Assembly (NCBI RefSeq): GCF_017347605.1
Contig: NZ_AP024484.1
Coordinates: 372,001-436,000, forward strand
From: Prevotella herbatica
Lineage (GTDB): Bacteria; Bacteroidota; Bacteroidia; Bacteroidales; Bacteroidaceae
Reading direction: 5' to 3'
DNA length: 64,000 bases
The notes below the pieces were generated by a model. The model did not search any database, was not told where the DNA came from, and worked only from the letters and a program-made list of their open reading frames with translations. Numbering within the stretch: the stretch's first letter is position 1; the number at the start of each line of letters is the position of its first letter. Shown piece after piece: positions 37,693 through 47,447 of this stretch. The translations under genes and the position numbers were made by a program.

Positions 37693-39198
37693 ATGTACAC
37701 GAATAACAAACTGCAACTTTATCCTCTGCTGCGTCTCGCTATAGCCTTTTGCATAGGTATTGTTGCAGGAAATCTATTGTATGAGCACATAACGATGGGT
37801 ATATGGCTCACTTCAGGCATTATATTCATCGTTTTAGCATTACTTATAAAACGCGAACATATACAAAGCATACTAATAGCTGCAACAACATTAGCACTTG
37901 GCGGCACTTTGATGTCTCGGCAACTGAAAGTAACAGATATACAACTTCCAAAAGAAACATCACAATACGAGGCTTTGATTACAAGCACACCAACTGTCCA
38001 CGGTAAGGTACTAAAATGTGATATTGAAATTATGAGCCTCAACGGAAAGGCTATTAGCAGTCCAATCAACGCAAAGGCTACTATTCTCAGGGATACAACA
38101 ACTAAAATGAAACTGAATACTGGTGATGGGATATGCGCTGAGTCTGTTTTAGAAAAGCCACATAATATATCTGTCAACTCAAACTTCAACTATGCACAAT
38201 GGATGAAAATACACGGATACACTGCACAGACCTTCATTCCATATTGGAATATACATCCTGCAAGAGTTTCACTTGGCAAAAATGCTTATGATAGATTATG
38301 CATGAAAGCACGTATATTTCGTGACAACCTATCTAAAAAACTATTTGCGGATAACGGAAAGGATAAAGAGGCTTACTCTGTGATTTCAGCTATGACATTA
38401 GGCGACAAGAGTGCTCTGGACAAAGATACGAAAAATGCATTTTCTATATCTGGAGGAAGTCATGTCCTTGCATTGTCGGGATTGCATCTTGGAATAATAT
38501 TCTCCGTTTTCCTGCTTTTGTTCGGTCATAGTGCAATCGCTATGACATTATCTATAATTGGCATATGGGCATTCGCCTTTATTGTAGGTATGCCTCCGTC
38601 TGTAGTACGCAGTGCAGTGATGCTTTCAATATATGCCCTTGTAAGTATCATAAACAGAAGGAGCATGAGTTTTAATACTCTTGCCTTCGCGGCAATAGTG
38701 ATACTTGTAATCAATCCACTTAGTTTGTGGGATATAGGATTCCAAATGTCGTTCATGGCTGTTGCTGGAATATTTACCCTATACAAGCCAATGTATATGC
38801 TGTTACATCCATACAACAAATTGTTGAGTTGGATATGGGGAAGCATCTGCGTATCATTATCTGCACAGATATTCACATTTCCAATAGTACTTCATTGCTT
38901 CGGACGCTTTTCATGTTATTTCATTCTCACAAACTTTATTGTAGTACCATGTGCCACATTGATAATATACATGGCTGTGGCATTGATAATAACAATCCCG
39001 CTAACTGCACTCAATAACATTGTATGTTACGTAATAGTGCAGGCAGCGGGATTAATGAACCGTTCTATATTTTTTATAGCAGGACTTCCTGGTTCGTCAA
39101 TAGAAAATTTCTATATTTCCACTTTACAGACCTGGCTGCTATATATCTTCATTCTCAGTAATATTGCAATGCTAAGAATACTAAAAGTCCGGAATTAA
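37693..39198 (+). CDS. ComEC/Rec2-family competence membrane protein without the nuclease-like domain
   Basis: The 501-residue protein has an N-terminal membrane segment and a DUF4131-like soluble stretch (about residues 70-190). The ComEC competence domain follows: AMTLGDKSALD near 233 and GGSHVLALSGLHLGIIFS near 252-269, then about eight membrane helices. The C-terminal metallo-beta-lactamase-like domain of full-length ComEC (700-800 residues) is absent, as in many Bacteroidetes. ComEC forms the inner-membrane channel for single-stranded DNA uptake. The ATG follows the SusD-like stop with no gap, an unusual neighbour for a DNA-uptake gene. Its last codons overlap the end of the C1B peptidase gene by 4 bp. 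Confidence 0.9.
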   Translation: MYTNNKLQLYPLLRLAIAFCIGIVAGNLLYEHITMGIWLTSGIIFIVLALLIKREHIQSILIAATTLALGGTLMSRQLKVTDIQLPKETSQYEALITSTPTVHGKVLKCDIEIMSLNGKAISSPINAKATILRDTTTKMKLNTGDGICAESVLEKPHNISVNSNFNYAQWMKIHGYTAQTFIPYWNIHPARVSLGKNAYDRLCMKARIFRDNLSKKLFADNGKDKEAYSVISAMTLGDKSALDKDTKNAFSISGGSHVLALSGLHLGIIFSVFLLLFGHSAIAMTLSIIGIWAFAFIVGMPPSVVRSAVMLSIYALVSIINRRSMSFNTLAFAAIVILVINPLSLWDIGFQMSFMAVAGIFTLYKPMYMLLHPYNKLLSWIWGSICVSLSAQIFTFPIVLHCFGRFSCYFILTNFIVVPCATLIIYMAVALIITIPLTALNNIVCYVIVQAAGLMNRSIFFIAGLPGSSIENFYISTLQTWLLYIFILSNIAMLRILKVRN

Positions 39199-40601
39199 TT
39201 ATCCTCTAAGAACAAAGGGTCATCAGGAGTAACCATAGTTGGTTTCTGAGAAGCAGCATCCAATATCTTTTGTGTGGCGTATTTCTTGTTCACAACAAGA
39301 CGGAACATATACTCATTAAACCAGTTGTTGGTCATTATTAAGCAGCCCTTCTGACCATAAGTTGGTCCCCAACTATTCTCAACCTTCCATTTTTTTGGAC
39401 TTCCGTTCTTGTCCATATCTACAGCTGTAAGAGTCATAGCATGAGTAGAACCACTGTCAAAAGTACTGATACGATCAGCTTTATTCATATTGAAAGTAGT
39501 TCCCATAAGAGTAGCATAATCAAAGTTGTCTACATCCATATATCCCCGTTTACGGTCTAATTGCTTACCTACATCATAGCTAGAATACATCTTGTGTCCG
39601 TCTTTTATTGAAGCAATGGCTAGTTTGGCTATCTCTTCCATCGGCAGATTAAGATATGTCCAGTTGTGACCATCATAGGTATGGCGGTCATATTCTACTT
39701 CAAAAGTTTTATAATATGGGCGTCGTGGATCGTTCATCACCATAATGAAAGTACCATTAAGTTTCTTTCCAACGGTAGCTTCATAGAATGTCTGTGGAGT
39801 GTACTTATGCGCTTCACCAACAGCCTTACCATTTTTATCCGTAAACGTATATGTGAACTCCTTAGCAGGTTCACCAATAGTAAGAGTTAGCAAATGATAA
39901 ATATCTGCTAGCATTTCTGTCTTTCTCTCTTTTATAGCATTCTTGCTCTTTCCAGAAGCAACCATACGGCGAAGTTCAAGTCCGTATTCACGCAACTTAC
40001 TAGATACAAGCCTATCCATGATCTTAGTATTGTCACTTGAATATGTTTCAGGCTGAACATTCATTGGAACCAAACCATACTTTTCAGTAAGGTCTGCTAT
40101 ACCACAAAACGTACCGCCATCACTGATAGGATTTTTAAAGAAAAATTGTACAGTTGGGTCTTCCATAGGTTTCTTTGCATTATCTATAACACCCTGAAGC
40201 ATAAGGTTTGCCTTCTCCAACTGATCATAGAAAAACAAATAAGCATGAGAGAACTCAACAGCAAGAGTATCGTTGTGCTGTTTTGCAAAATCTGCACGAA
40301 GCACATTCATTCCTGTAAACATCCAGCAACGTCCAGAACTCTGCTGGTCGTGAATATTCTGACTAGGAGTCTCATTACTGAAATATGTATCAACAGTACC
40401 CTGATTGGCAAAGTTCTTAGCTAAATCGTCTATACTATTAGATGCGATTGCATTGAAAATAGCTTTATCAGCTTTTGATGATTTCTGTGATTTCTCTATC
40501 TGCTGCAACATATTAGCAGATATGCCACCTGGATTTGTCTGTGCCAGCATCATGGTTGCTACACACAAGCAAAGTCCAACGGTAAAAGTCTTTTTACTCA
40601 T
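39195..40601 (-). CDS. pepC: Secreted C1B-family cysteine peptidase (aminopeptidase C/bleomycin hydrolase type)
   Basis: The start chosen is the ATG at 40601, which gives 468 residues beginning MSKKTFTVGL with a signal peptide (to about residue 20, MMLAQ). A longer frame from 40694 runs through the promoter. The catalytic triad is C92 (SSGRCWMFTG), H387 (STHAMTLTAVD) and N409 (VENSWG), as in PepC and bleomycin hydrolases. Unlike the cytosolic PepC enzymes, this one carries an export signal and should act on peptides in the periplasm. It is monocistronic, divergent from the COG0523 gene, and converges with comEC. Confidence 0.92.
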   Translation of the reverse strand: MSKKTFTVGLCLCVATMMLAQTNPGGISANMLQQIEKSQKSSKADKAIFNAIASNSIDDLAKNFANQGTVDTYFSNETPSQNIHDQQSSGRCWMFTGMNVLRADFAKQHNDTLAVEFSHAYLFFYDQLEKANLMLQGVIDNAKKPMEDPTVQFFFKNPISDGGTFCGIADLTEKYGLVPMNVQPETYSSDNTKIMDRLVSSKLREYGLELRRMVASGKSKNAIKERKTEMLADIYHLLTLTIGEPAKEFTYTFTDKNGKAVGEAHKYTPQTFYEATVGKKLNGTFIMVMNDPRRPYYKTFEVEYDRHTYDGHNWTYLNLPMEEIAKLAIASIKDGHKMYSSYDVGKQLDRKRGYMDVDNFDYATLMGTTFNMNKADRISTFDSGSTHAMTLTAVDMDKNGSPKKWKVENSWGPTYGQKGCLIMTNNWFNEYMFRLVVNKKYATQKILDAASQKPTMVTPDDPLFLEDN

Positions 40602-40633
40602 GATAATGTTTACTTTTAATATTTTTACGCCTT

Positions 40634-40665
40634 CAAAGGTAATAATTAATGCATTGAAACACAAA
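40634..40665 (-). promoter_or_regulatory. pepC promoter
   Basis: On the minus strand TTTG (complement of 40662-40665) and TACCTTTG (complement of 40634-40641) are 20 bp apart. Transcription would start about 25 nt before the ATG at 40601, which supports that start. Confidence 0.65.
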
Positions 40666-40753
40666 GAAATTAATATTTCTTTTAAATTTTGCACTTACAG
40701 AATAAGAATGAGCGATTTATTATCTGAACATTATCTATAATTATATATTTATT

Positions 40754-40785
40754 TTTGTATATCCAACTGATTTTTAGTAATTTTG
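40754..40785 (+). promoter_or_regulatory. Promoter of the COG0523 gene
   Basis: TTTG at 40754-40757 and TAATTTTG at 40778-40785 are 20 bp apart. The leader is about 45 nt. No clear Zur-type palindrome is seen. Confidence 0.6.
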
Positions 40786-40839
40786 CAATCTAATCGAATT
40801 TTAGGAATTACTCAACATTGAGATAAAATACAATATATT

Positions 40840-42048
40840 ATGAAATTTCAGGAAATACCAGTACTGCTGCTTACAGGTTATCTGGGCAGTGGAAAGACTA
40901 CATTGGTTAACAAGATTCTATCAAACAAGCATGGTATAAAATTCGCCGTAATCGTTAATGATATCGGTGAAGTAAATATCGATGCAGACCTGATACAACA
41001 AGGTGGCATCGTTGATCAGAAAGACGACAGTCTTGTTGCATTGCAGAACGGATGTATATGTTGCACCCTGAAAATGGATCTCGTAGCACAACTTTGTGAC
41101 ATCACAAGCATGCAGAAGTTTGACTATATTGTAATTGAGGCTAGCGGTGTATGTGAACCTGCGCCTATCGCACAAACAATATGTTCTATACCAACTATGG
41201 GACCAGAATATATCAAAGGTGGCATAGCTCGCCTTGACTGTATAACGACAGTTGTTGACGCACTGCGAATGAAAGATGAATTCGGCAACGGAGAAAATCT
41301 CATAAGGCAGAATATAGCAGAAGATGATATTGAGAACTTAGTGATACAACAGATTGAATTCTGTAATATCATATTGCTTAACAAAGCATCTGAAGTTGAG
41401 CCTAGCGAACTAGAACGTCTAAAAGAAATAATAGTAGCTTTGCAGCCACATGCAACAATTATTGAATGTGACTATGGCAATGTAGACCTCGATAAGATCA
41501 TCAATACACATCTGTTTGACTTTGATAAAGTTGCTACTTCTGCAGCATGGATTGACGAAATAGAGCATCACCACGACGATGAACATGATGATGATGACGA
41601 CGATGATGATGAACATGACCATCACCACGAAGGCCACCACCATCATCACGAACATGATCACGAAGGTGGAGAAGTTGAAGAATATGGTATCGGCACATTT
41701 GTATATTATCGCCGCAAGCCTTTTGATCTTGTAGGATTTGATGAGTTTATCGCTTCTAAATGGTCAAAGAATATCATACGATGCAAGGGTATATGCTGGT
41801 TTAAGGAAGAGCCTGCAACATGCTATGTTTTTGAACAGGCAGGAAAACAGATGAATCTTCGTAATGCTGGCCAATGGTATGCAACGATGGAGAAAGATGA
41901 ACTTGCTGACCTCATGCAGCGTGAACCAGGACTGCGTCAAGATTGGAACGACCAATACGGTGACAGAATGCAAAAGCTTGTATTCATAGGCCAGCACCTT
42001 GACAAAGACGAGATAACAAGACAATTAGACTCTATTCTTCTTGACTGA
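40840..42048 (+). CDS. COG0523 (CobW/ZNG-type) metallochaperone GTPase with His/Asp-rich loop
   Basis: The 402-residue cytosolic GTPase has a Walker A motif GYLGSGKTT (residues 13-21) and the metal-binding CxCC motif (C72, C74, C75 in NGCICCTL). Further GTPase segments are at about 97-105 and NKAS (181-184). A CobW C-terminal domain spans about residues 285-395. Residues 242-277 are almost only His, Asp and Glu, a probable zinc store or sensor. Members of this family insert zinc or cobalt into client enzymes. The HAD phosphatase gene starts 6 bp downstream. Whether it responds to zinc starvation is not shown by the sequence. Confidence 0.92.
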   Translation: MKFQEIPVLLLTGYLGSGKTTLVNKILSNKHGIKFAVIVNDIGEVNIDADLIQQGGIVDQKDDSLVALQNGCICCTLKMDLVAQLCDITSMQKFDYIVIEASGVCEPAPIAQTICSIPTMGPEYIKGGIARLDCITTVVDALRMKDEFGNGENLIRQNIAEDDIENLVIQQIEFCNIILLNKASEVEPSELERLKEIIVALQPHATIIECDYGNVDLDKIINTHLFDFDKVATSAAWIDEIEHHHDDEHDDDDDDDDEHDHHHEGHHHHHEHDHEGGEVEEYGIGTFVYYRRKPFDLVGFDEFIASKWSKNIIRCKGICWFKEEPATCYVFEQAGKQMNLRNAGQWYATMEKDELADLMQREPGLRQDWNDQYGDRMQKLVFIGQHLDKDEITRQLDSILLD

Positions 42049-42054
42049 TAAAGC

Positions 42055-42753
42055 ATGCAACTAGATAAATTCAAGATTATAGCTATAGACGCTGACGATA
42101 CACTTTGGGACTGTCAATCGCATTTTGACGATGTCGAAAATATGTATTGTCAGCTGCTCTCAAAATATGCTGATGCTGAAACCATATCAGACTCTCTGTT
42201 TGCAATAGAAAAAGCAAACATGGATTGTCTTGGTTACGGCATTAAGGCATTCACAATGTCATTGATTGAGAATGCTATTAAGATTTCTGATGGTGAAGTA
42301 CATGGAAATATAATAGAAGAGATACTGCAAATGGGTAAATCGCTTTTATCTTTCCCAACAACTCCACTGCCAGAAGTTGAAGACACACTTATCACTCTTA
42401 ACGAAAGAAAGAATGATGACAACTACAAACTGGTAGTTTTTACCAAAGGAGAACTTCAAGACCAAGAAAACAAATTAAAGCGTTCTGGACTTGCTAACTA
42501 CTTTGACGATGTTGTGATTGTTTCTGAAAAGACAGAGCATGAGTACAAGCATCTGTGCGTGAACTACAACATACATCCAGAAGAATTACTTATGATTGGT
42601 AATTCTTTTAAATCAGATATTGCACCTGCACTTAATATAGGAGCATACGCAATTCATGTCCCATTCAGTGTAGCTTGGAAAATGGAACTATCTGAAACTT
42701 ATGATCATAAACGCCTCACGACAATCAAGCATTTCGGGGAAATTTGCAAATAA
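42055..42753 (+). CDS. HAD-superfamily hydrolase
   Basis: The 232-residue protein has HAD motif I, AIDADDTLWD (D12, with D14 as the acid/base), a helical cap (about residues 20-95), motif II VVFTKGE (T in FTKG, about 127-133), motif III lysine near 165-170 and motif IV GNSFKSDIAPALN (about 182-194). It should be a phosphatase acting on a small phosphorylated metabolite or nucleotide; the substrate is unknown. The start lies 6 bp after the COG0523 gene, so they are one operon. Confidence 0.88.
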   Translation: MQLDKFKIIAIDADDTLWDCQSHFDDVENMYCQLLSKYADAETISDSLFAIEKANMDCLGYGIKAFTMSLIENAIKISDGEVHGNIIEEILQMGKSLLSFPTTPLPEVEDTLITLNERKNDDNYKLVVFTKGELQDQENKLKRSGLANYFDDVVIVSEKTEHEYKHLCVNYNIHPEELLMIGNSFKSDIAPALNIGAYAIHVPFSVAWKMELSETYDHKRLTTIKHFGEICK

Positions 42754-42776
42754 AGCATAAATTTATTTTTCACTTC

Positions 42777-42795
42777 GGGGTAATTATATTACCCC
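42777..42795 (+). terminator. Hairpin and T-run just before the SulP start codon
   Basis: GGGGTAA (42777-42783) and TTACCCC (42789-42795) form a 7-bp stem with a 5-nt loop, followed by TTTCTTTTTTT. The SulP ATG lies only 15 bp later, so this is either the end of the HAD transcript or a leader attenuator. Confidence 0.65.
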
Positions 42796-42810
42796 TTTCT
42801 TTTTTTATTA

Positions 42811-44487
42811 ATGACACCATTTGAATTTAAGCCACAGCTGGTGGCTACTTTAAAGAATTACAATCGTAAACAGTTTATCACTGACCTCATGGCAGGTATC
42901 ATTGTTGGAATCGTGGCATTGCCGTTAGCAATAGCTTTTGGTATCGCCAGTGGAGTAACACCTGAAAAGGGAATAATAACAGCTATCGTTGCCGGACTGA
43001 TAGTATCATTATTCGGAGGAAGTAAGGTTCAGATAGGTGGACCTACAGGAGCTTTCATCGTAATAATATATGGTATTATTCAACAATATGGAATAGAAGG
43101 ATTAACCATCGCCACAATAATGGCAGGAATATTATTGATTATTTTTGGACTACTACATTTAGGTACAATAATCAAATACATTCCCTATCCTATTGTAATT
43201 GGATTCACAAGCGGTATAGCGGTAACCATTTTCACTACACAGATAAAAGATCTTCTTGGGCTTTCGATAGCAAACGTTCCTGCTGATTTTTCTAGTAAAT
43301 GGATTGCATATATTCAAAACATCGGCACCATTACTCCTTGGAATGCAGCTATAGGCATTGCAAGTGTTATCGTCATTGCTATATCACCAAAGTTCAGCAA
43401 AAAGATTCCAGGATCACTGATAGCTATTATAATAATGACGATATCAGCATTGCTGTTAAGACAATATGCTGGTATCACATCAATAACAACAATTGGCGAC
43501 CACTTTGCCATAAGCAATAAACTACCAGAAGCAACAATACCAGCATTATCATTCAACATTATAAAGTCATTGATATCTCCTGCTATTGTCATTGCCGTTT
43601 TGGGAGCTATAGAGTCTTTACTTTCTGCCACTGTAGCTGATGGTGTTATTGGCTCACGTCACAATTCAAATACAGAATTGATTGCACAAGGACTGGCAAA
43701 TCTTGCGTCGCCTATTTTTGGTGGAATACCAGCAACAGGCGCAATAGCAAGAACCATGACTAATATAAATAACGGCGGTCGCAGTCCTATTGCAGGAATA
43801 ATACATTCAGGTGTATTACTATTGATATTTCTTTTCCTAATGCCATTTGCCAAATACATACCAATGGCTTGTCTTGCTGGAGTATTAGTAATTGTTAGCT
43901 ACGGAATGTGCGGTTGGCGATCATTCATCGGAATCATGCACAATCCCAAGAGCGACATTATCGTATTGTGGGTCACTTTCCTTCTAACAATATTCTTTGA
44001 TTTGACCATCGCTATTGAAGTTGGACTAGTATGTGCATGCCTACTCTTCATGAGACGTGTGACAGAAGCTACAGACGTTAAAATTATAACCGACGAGATC
44101 GACCCATCTGAAGAGGAAAGTGATTTCATGCTTGGAAATCTGGAACATCTGGCTATACCTAAAGGCGTAGAAGTCTACGAAATAAATGGTCCATATTTCT
44201 TTGGCGCAGGTAACAGCTTTGAAGAGATTATGGCAACATTCGGAGACCGTCCAAAAGTAAGAATAATAAGAATGAGAAAAGTACCATTTGTAGACAGTAC
44301 AGGAATACATAATCTAACAAATCTCTGTATGATGAGCAAGAAAGAAGGCATACAAGTTATACTTTCTGGAGTCAACGAAAATGTAATGAAAACACTTGAA
44401 CATGCACGTCTCGAAAGTATTATCGGCAAGGATAATATATGCAGTCATATAAATGAAGCTTTAGAAAGATCAAAGGAAATCAAATAA
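42811..44487 (+). CDS. SulP-family anion transporter with STAS domain
   Basis: The 558-residue protein has 10 or more membrane segments with SulP signatures. These are the N-terminal DLMAGIIVGIVALPLAIAFG (about residues 26-45), GGPTGAFIVI (about 76-85) and the GGIPATGAIARTMTNINNGG region (about 304-323). The C-terminal STAS domain (about 445-550) carries VPFVDSTGIHNL, the conserved loop that is phosphorylated or binds nucleotide in related proteins. SulP members move sulfate, bicarbonate or other anions; the substrate is not clear here. No carbonic anhydrase or sulfate-assimilation genes lie next to it. Confidence 0.93.
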   Translation: MTPFEFKPQLVATLKNYNRKQFITDLMAGIIVGIVALPLAIAFGIASGVTPEKGIITAIVAGLIVSLFGGSKVQIGGPTGAFIVIIYGIIQQYGIEGLTIATIMAGILLIIFGLLHLGTIIKYIPYPIVIGFTSGIAVTIFTTQIKDLLGLSIANVPADFSSKWIAYIQNIGTITPWNAAIGIASVIVIAISPKFSKKIPGSLIAIIIMTISALLLRQYAGITSITTIGDHFAISNKLPEATIPALSFNIIKSLISPAIVIAVLGAIESLLSATVADGVIGSRHNSNTELIAQGLANLASPIFGGIPATGAIARTMTNINNGGRSPIAGIIHSGVLLLIFLFLMPFAKYIPMACLAGVLVIVSYGMCGWRSFIGIMHNPKSDIIVLWVTFLLTIFFDLTIAIEVGLVCACLLFMRRVTEATDVKIITDEIDPSEEESDFMLGNLEHLAIPKGVEVYEINGPYFFGAGNSFEEIMATFGDRPKVRIIRMRKVPFVDSTGIHNLTNLCMMSKKEGIQVILSGVNENVMKTLEHARLESIIGKDNICSHINEALERSKEIK

Positions 44488-44521
44488 GTAGTTAAAAAAG
44501 ATATATATTATCTAAAATCAT

Positions 44522-44552
44522 TTTGATATATTCAAAATATAATTTATCTTTG
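44522..44552 (+). promoter_or_regulatory. Rubrerythrin promoter
   Basis: TTTG at 44522-44525 and TATCTTTG at 44545-44552 are 19 bp apart. Transcription should start near 44559. Confidence 0.65.
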
Positions 44553-44558
44553 TCGTTG

Positions 44559-44574
44559 ATGATAAATTTATCAT
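44559..44574. promoter_or_regulatory. 16-bp palindrome at the rubrerythrin transcription start
   Basis: ATGATAAATTTATCAT is a perfect palindrome beginning 7 bp after the -7 element. Its position suits a repressor site that blocks initiation, for example for a peroxide or oxygen regulator. Confidence 0.5.
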
Positions 44575-44604
44575 GAAAGTATAAATTATTAAAAATAAAT
44601 CGAT

Positions 44605-45147
44605 ATGAAAGATTTAAAAGGTACAAAAACAGAGAAAAACCTACATGACGCCTTTGCAGGTGAGAGCATGGCACGTAACAAATATACTTATTATGCCTCA
44701 AAAGCTAAGAAAGAGGGTTATGAGCAGATAGCAGCTCTTTTCGAAGAGACTGCTGGAAATGAAAAAGAGCATGCAAAACTTTGGTTTAAGTATCTCAATG
44801 GTGGAGATTTTGCACCCACTATGGATAACTTAGTTGACGCTGCAGGCGGAGAGCACTACGAGTGGACTGACATGTATGCTCGAATGGCTAAAGAAGCTAA
44901 AGAAGAAGGCTTTGATGAGATCTCTAGAAAATTTGAGCTTGTTGCTGCTATTGAAAAGCATCATGAAGAGCGTTACTTGAAACTGTTGCAAAACATCAAG
45001 GACGGAATTGTATTCTCACGTGATGGAGATCGCATCTGGAAATGCCGTAACTGCGGACATATCATTATAGGAAAGAAAGCTCCTGAAATTTGCCCAACGT
45101 GCAATCACCCAAAGAGTTTCTTCGAAATAAGTGCAGAGAACTATTAA
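44605..45147 (+). CDS. rbr: Rubrerythrin
   Basis: Rubrerythrin reduces hydrogen peroxide in anaerobes, taking electrons through a rubredoxin-like iron centre. The 180-residue protein has a four-helix di-iron domain (residues 1-140) with ligands in [23 protein letters not shown] and [11 protein letters not shown] rubredoxin-type C-terminal domain carries two cysteine pairs (KCRNCG and CPTCN, about residues 147-170). Length is normal. It is a single gene between a promoter with a palindromic site and a strong terminator, which fits a stress-induced gene of an obligate anaerobe. Confidence 0.96.
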   Translation: MKDLKGTKTEKNLHDAFAGESMARNKYTYYASKAKKEGYEQIAALFEETAGNEKEHAKLWFKYLNGGDFAPTMDNLVDAAGGEHYEWTDMYARMAKEAKEEGFDEISRKFELVAAIEKHHEERYLKLLQNIKDGIVFSRDGDRIWKCRNCGHIIIGKKAPEICPTCNHPKSFFEISAENY

Positions 45148-45161
45148 ATAATATCTATAAT

Positions 45162-45190
45162 AAAGAGGCAGCTTAATTAGCTGCCTCTTT
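45162..45190 (+). terminator. Terminator after rubrerythrin
   Basis: A perfect 12-bp stem (45162-45173 with 45179-45190), a 5-nt loop and a T-run. The following ~210 bp up to the dxs promoter hold nothing I can name. Confidence 0.9.
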
Positions 45191-45400
45191 TTAGTTTAAT
45201 TATCTGAACTTTATCATAATTCTGAGTAAACAGCTTATTGATATACAGGATTAATCAATTCGTATTTATTTTGTAGCCCCAAAGAGAGTATCTGAAAAAT
45301 AACACAAAACACCATACCATCAAAACAAAAAAGCTGTATTGAAAATAACCTTTAAGATAGGGACATACACCGTAATTAAATAAAATATTTCATTTTTTAT

Positions 45401-45431
45401 TTTGTATTGTGTGAGGCTTGCAGTATCTTTG
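45401..45431 (+). promoter_or_regulatory. dxs promoter
   Basis: TTTG at 45401-45404 and TATCTTTG at 45424-45431 are 19 bp apart. This lies inside the longest possible reading frame of dxs (from 45407), so that start is excluded. Confidence 0.7.
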
Positions 45432-45457
45432 CACAAATAATCATGCTAAAAGTATTG

Positions 45458-47353
45458 ATGGACAAAAGCAAATTTGGATTACTAAGTAATATTATATATC
45501 CGGCAGATCTTCGTAAGCTCAACGTTGAACAGTTACCCGAAATCTGCAAGGAACTACGCGAGGATATTATTGATGAAGTTTCTGTTAATCCAGGACACTT
45601 CGCATCATCGCTAGGTGTTGTGGAAATAACTGTTGCTCTGCATTACGTATACAATACACCGGAAGACCGTATTGTATGGGATGTTGGACATCAGGCTTAT
45701 GGACACAAAATACTTACAGGACGTAGAGATAAATTCTGTACCAACCGTAAGTTTCATGGTATATGCCCATTTCCTAATCCACGCGAAAGCGAATACGATA
45801 CTTTTACATGCGGACACGCTAGTAATTCCATTTCAGCGGCATTAGGTATGGCTGTGGCAGCTAAGCATAACGACCAACGTCATGTTGTTGCTGTCATCGG
45901 AGACGGAGCTATGAGCGGAGGTTTGGCATTTGAAGGACTAAACAACGCATCAAGCACACCAAATGACTTACTGATAATCCTCAACGACAACGATATGTCT
46001 ATTGACCGTGCCGTAGGAGGCATGGAACAGTATTTGCTTAACCTTGACACTAACGAGACTTACAATCGTTTGCGCTTCAAAGCTAGCAAATGGCTGCATA
46101 GCAAAGGATATCTGAATGAAGACCGTAGAAAAGGTATCATCAGACTAAACAATGCATTGAAAAGTGCGATAAGTCATCAGCAAAATATCTTTGAGGGTAT
46201 GAACATTAGATATTTCGGACCTTTTGACGGACATAACGTTAAGGAAATAGTAAGAGTTCTTCAGCAACTGAAGAATATGAAAGGTCCAAAACTTCTACAT
46301 CTTCATACTGTAAAGGGTAAAGGATATGAGCCAGCTGAGAAGGCTGCAACAATATGGCATGCTCCTGGTAAGTTTGATCCAGAAACTGGCGAACGTATGA
46401 TTGCCGACAGCAGCAACCTGCCTCCTAGATTTCAGGATGTATTCGGAAAGACACTTTTGGAACTAGCAGAACAGAATCCAAATATAGTTGGTGTTACTCC
46501 TGCTATGCCTACAGGCTGTTCTATGAATATAATGCAGAAAGAAATGCCTGATCGTGTATTCGACGTTGGAATAGCCGAAGGACACTCTATAACATTCTCT
46601 GGAGGTATGGCAAAAGACGGACTGCAGCCATTCTGCAATATCTACAGTGCTTTTGCTCAAAGGGCTTATGATAATATTATTCACGATGTAACAATACTTA
46701 ATCTGCCAGTTGTGATTTGTCTTGATCGTGCAGGATTAGTCGGGGAAGATGGTCCTACGCATCATGGCGTATTTGACATGGCAGCACTGCGCCCTATTCC
46801 TAACATTACAATAGCAAGCCCGATGGACGAGCATGAATTGCGCCGTCTCATGTACACAGCGCAACTTCCTGATAAAGGAACGTTTGTTATTAGGTATCCA
46901 CGTGGACGAGGAGTTCTTACCGACTGGAAATGTCCATTGGAAGAAATAGAAGTTGGAACCGGCAGAAAACTCCATGACGGTAAAGATGTTGCAATACTTA
47001 GTATTGGTCCTATCGGCAATAATGTTGAGAATGCCATCAAGGATTATTGTGCCTCAGATAACACACTAAGTGTAGCACATTACGACATGCGTTTCTTAAA
47101 ACCATTAGACAATAATTTACTTCACGAAATAGGGAAGAAATTCAATCGCATAATAACAATCGAAGATGGAGTACGTAACGGAGGATTTGGTTCATCTATC
47201 CTTGAATGGATGAGTGACAATGGATACACTCCAAAGATTACCCGTCTGGGTATCCCCGACTCTTTTGTTGAACACGGACCAGTCGACGAACTTCAGAAGA
47301 TATGCCATATTGATTCTGATAGTATCATTGACGCGATAAAGAACTTAAGATGA
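45458..47353 (+). CDS. dxs: 1-deoxy-D-xylulose-5-phosphate synthase
   Basis: Dxs condenses pyruvate with glyceraldehyde-3-phosphate using thiamine diphosphate, the entry step of the MEP isoprenoid pathway. From the ATG at 45458 it has 631 residues; an ATG at 45443 would leave almost no leader. Motifs include [15 protein letters not shown] (about 72-86), the ThDP-binding [17 protein letters not shown] (about 146-162), [11 protein letters not shown] (about 343-353) and the pyrimidine domain GEDGPTHHG (about 429-437). The C-terminal transketolase domain reaches about residue 620. manA starts 94 bp downstream and may be read from the same transcript. Confidence 0.95.
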   Translation: MDKSKFGLLSNIIYPADLRKLNVEQLPEICKELREDIIDEVSVNPGHFASSLGVVEITVALHYVYNTPEDRIVWDVGHQAYGHKILTGRRDKFCTNRKFHGICPFPNPRESEYDTFTCGHASNSISAALGMAVAAKHNDQRHVVAVIGDGAMSGGLAFEGLNNASSTPNDLLIILNDNDMSIDRAVGGMEQYLLNLDTNETYNRLRFKASKWLHSKGYLNEDRRKGIIRLNNALKSAISHQQNIFEGMNIRYFGPFDGHNVKEIVRVLQQLKNMKGPKLLHLHTVKGKGYEPAEKAATIWHAPGKFDPETGERMIADSSNLPPRFQDVFGKTLLELAEQNPNIVGVTPAMPTGCSMNIMQKEMPDRVFDVGIAEGHSITFSGGMAKDGLQPFCNIYSAFAQRAYDNIIHDVTILNLPVVICLDRAGLVGEDGPTHHGVFDMAALRPIPNITIASPMDEHELRRLMYTAQLPDKGTFVIRYPRGRGVLTDWKCPLEEIEVGTGRKLHDGKDVAILSIGPIGNNVENAIKDYCASDNTLSVAHYDMRFLKPLDNNLLHEIGKKFNRIITIEDGVRNGGFGSSILEWMSDNGYTPKITRLGIPDSFVEHGPVDELQKICHIDSDSIIDAIKNLR

Positions 47354-47447
47354 CATTAATCAATAAAACACACAAGTGCCCATGGATATATTCACCGTTT
47401 TGGTGATATTCCTGTCGGCTATATGAAAACACAACTAAATATATTAT

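Noticed and set aside
40602..40694. Longer N-terminus for the C1B peptidase
   Set aside because: It spans the promoter and would bury the signal peptide that begins at the ATG at 40601.
45407..45457. Upstream TTG start for dxs
   Set aside because: The added codons lie within the promoter (TATCTTTG at 45424-45431) and do not resemble the Dxs N-terminus.
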